Shown: in pieces, positions 5,446 to 5,745 of the stretch | Layout of the letters: every line of letters begins with the position of its first letter | Position numbering within the stretch: position 1 is the first letter of the stretch | DNA from: Chloroflexota bacterium | GTDB taxonomy: Bacteria; Chloroflexota; UBA6077; CF-72 | Length of the DNA stretch: 5,745 nt | Direction: 5' to 3' | Assembly (NCBI GenBank): GCA_019247135.1 | Contig: JAFAPL010000391.1 | Span: 1 to 5,745 of the forward strand | Made by a program: the position numbers and the translations under genes | The notes under the pieces: model-generated | Database searches by the model: none | The model's input: only the letters and a program-made list of their open reading frames with translations | What the model was told of the DNA's origin: nothing

Positions 5446-5745
5446 GCGTGATAAGCGTGCGCGCCTGGCCATCGGCCTGTTGCACCCGGACCTGCTCGGG
5501 CGCGGGACGGGCACCATTGCCATCCGTATTCTGTTGCGCCACCCATTCGACACCTTGCAATTGCATCGCGTGGACCTTCGGGTGCTGTCGTTCAACGTAC
5601 GCGCGCTCCGCTGTTCCGAGAAATGCGGGGTCGTCCGCGAAGGCGTTGAGCGCGAGAGCGCATTCTTCGACGGAGCTTGGGTGGATGACGTGGTGATGTC
5701 CATTCTGGAACACGAGTACCGTGCGCTCGCCCCGACCTGGTTCGC
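5408..5745 (+). pseudogene. GNAT-family (RimJ/RimL-like) N-acetyltransferase, N-terminus missing, runs off right edge
   Basis: An open frame starts after the in-frame TGA at 5393-5395 and continues to the last base. From about 5417 it reads like the C-terminal two thirds of a RimJ/RimL-type acetyltransferase, which transfers acetyl from acetyl-CoA to an amine. It has GVVRLHSV, then RARLAIGLLHPDLLGRGTGT with the acetyl-CoA-binding motif R-G-x-G-T, then HRVDLRVLSFNVRALRC, EKCGVVREGVERES and the terminal strand DDVVMSILEHEY. Intact relatives are about 170-200 residues, so some 60-70 N-terminal residues are missing. There is no ATG or GTG near the beginning of the homology and no ribosome binding site. 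The first in-frame alternative start, TTG 5480, lies just before the cofactor-binding loop. The gene is therefore probably a 5'-truncated pseudogene made by the same event that cut the PrgI-like gene. The substrate cannot be told from this fragment. Confidence 0.75.

Overview
The window is GC-rich with strong G/C bias at third codon positions. GTG as well as ATG starts are used, and there is a helix-turn-helix/NB-ARC/TPR regulator. The pilin-like and PrgI-like conjugation genes are of a type common in monoderm bacteria. Together these suggest a Chloroflexota (Thermomicrobia-like) or Actinomycetota genome. This is an inference from gene types; no rRNA or tRNA is present to settle it.

There are three blocks. 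(1) Positions 1-2973 hold a divergent pair. On the minus strand is a large signal-transduction ATPase regulator whose C-terminus runs off the left edge. On the plus strand is a small exported protein of unknown function. Their 141-base spacer carries a near-perfect tandem 13-bp repeat that could be an operator. (2) Positions 3029-4443 are a complete-looking IS256-family insertion sequence. It has an intact DDE transposase on the minus strand and weak terminal inverted repeats, but I found no target-site duplication. (3) Positions 4444-5745 are the remnant of a conjugative or integrative element. About 535 bases appear non-coding and carry a hairpin and an array of 11-bp direct repeats. These are followed by a VirB2/TrbC-like two-helix pilin candidate and the first two thirds of a PrgI-family gene. 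That gene is broken off at about 5396-5417, where the sequence switches frame into a GNAT acetyltransferase that lacks its N-terminus.

Block 1 could work as a local regulatory circuit, with the regulator controlling itself and the secreted protein through the spacer. Blocks 2 and 3 look like mobile-element debris: an IS beside a decayed type IV secretion/conjugation locus whose right boundary was made by a deletion or illegitimate recombination into a resident acetyltransferase gene. I see no CRISPR array, tRNA, riboswitch or convincing intrinsic terminator. The points most worth following are the 13-bp tandem repeat, the 11-bp repeat array ahead of the pilin gene, and the PrgI/GNAT junction.
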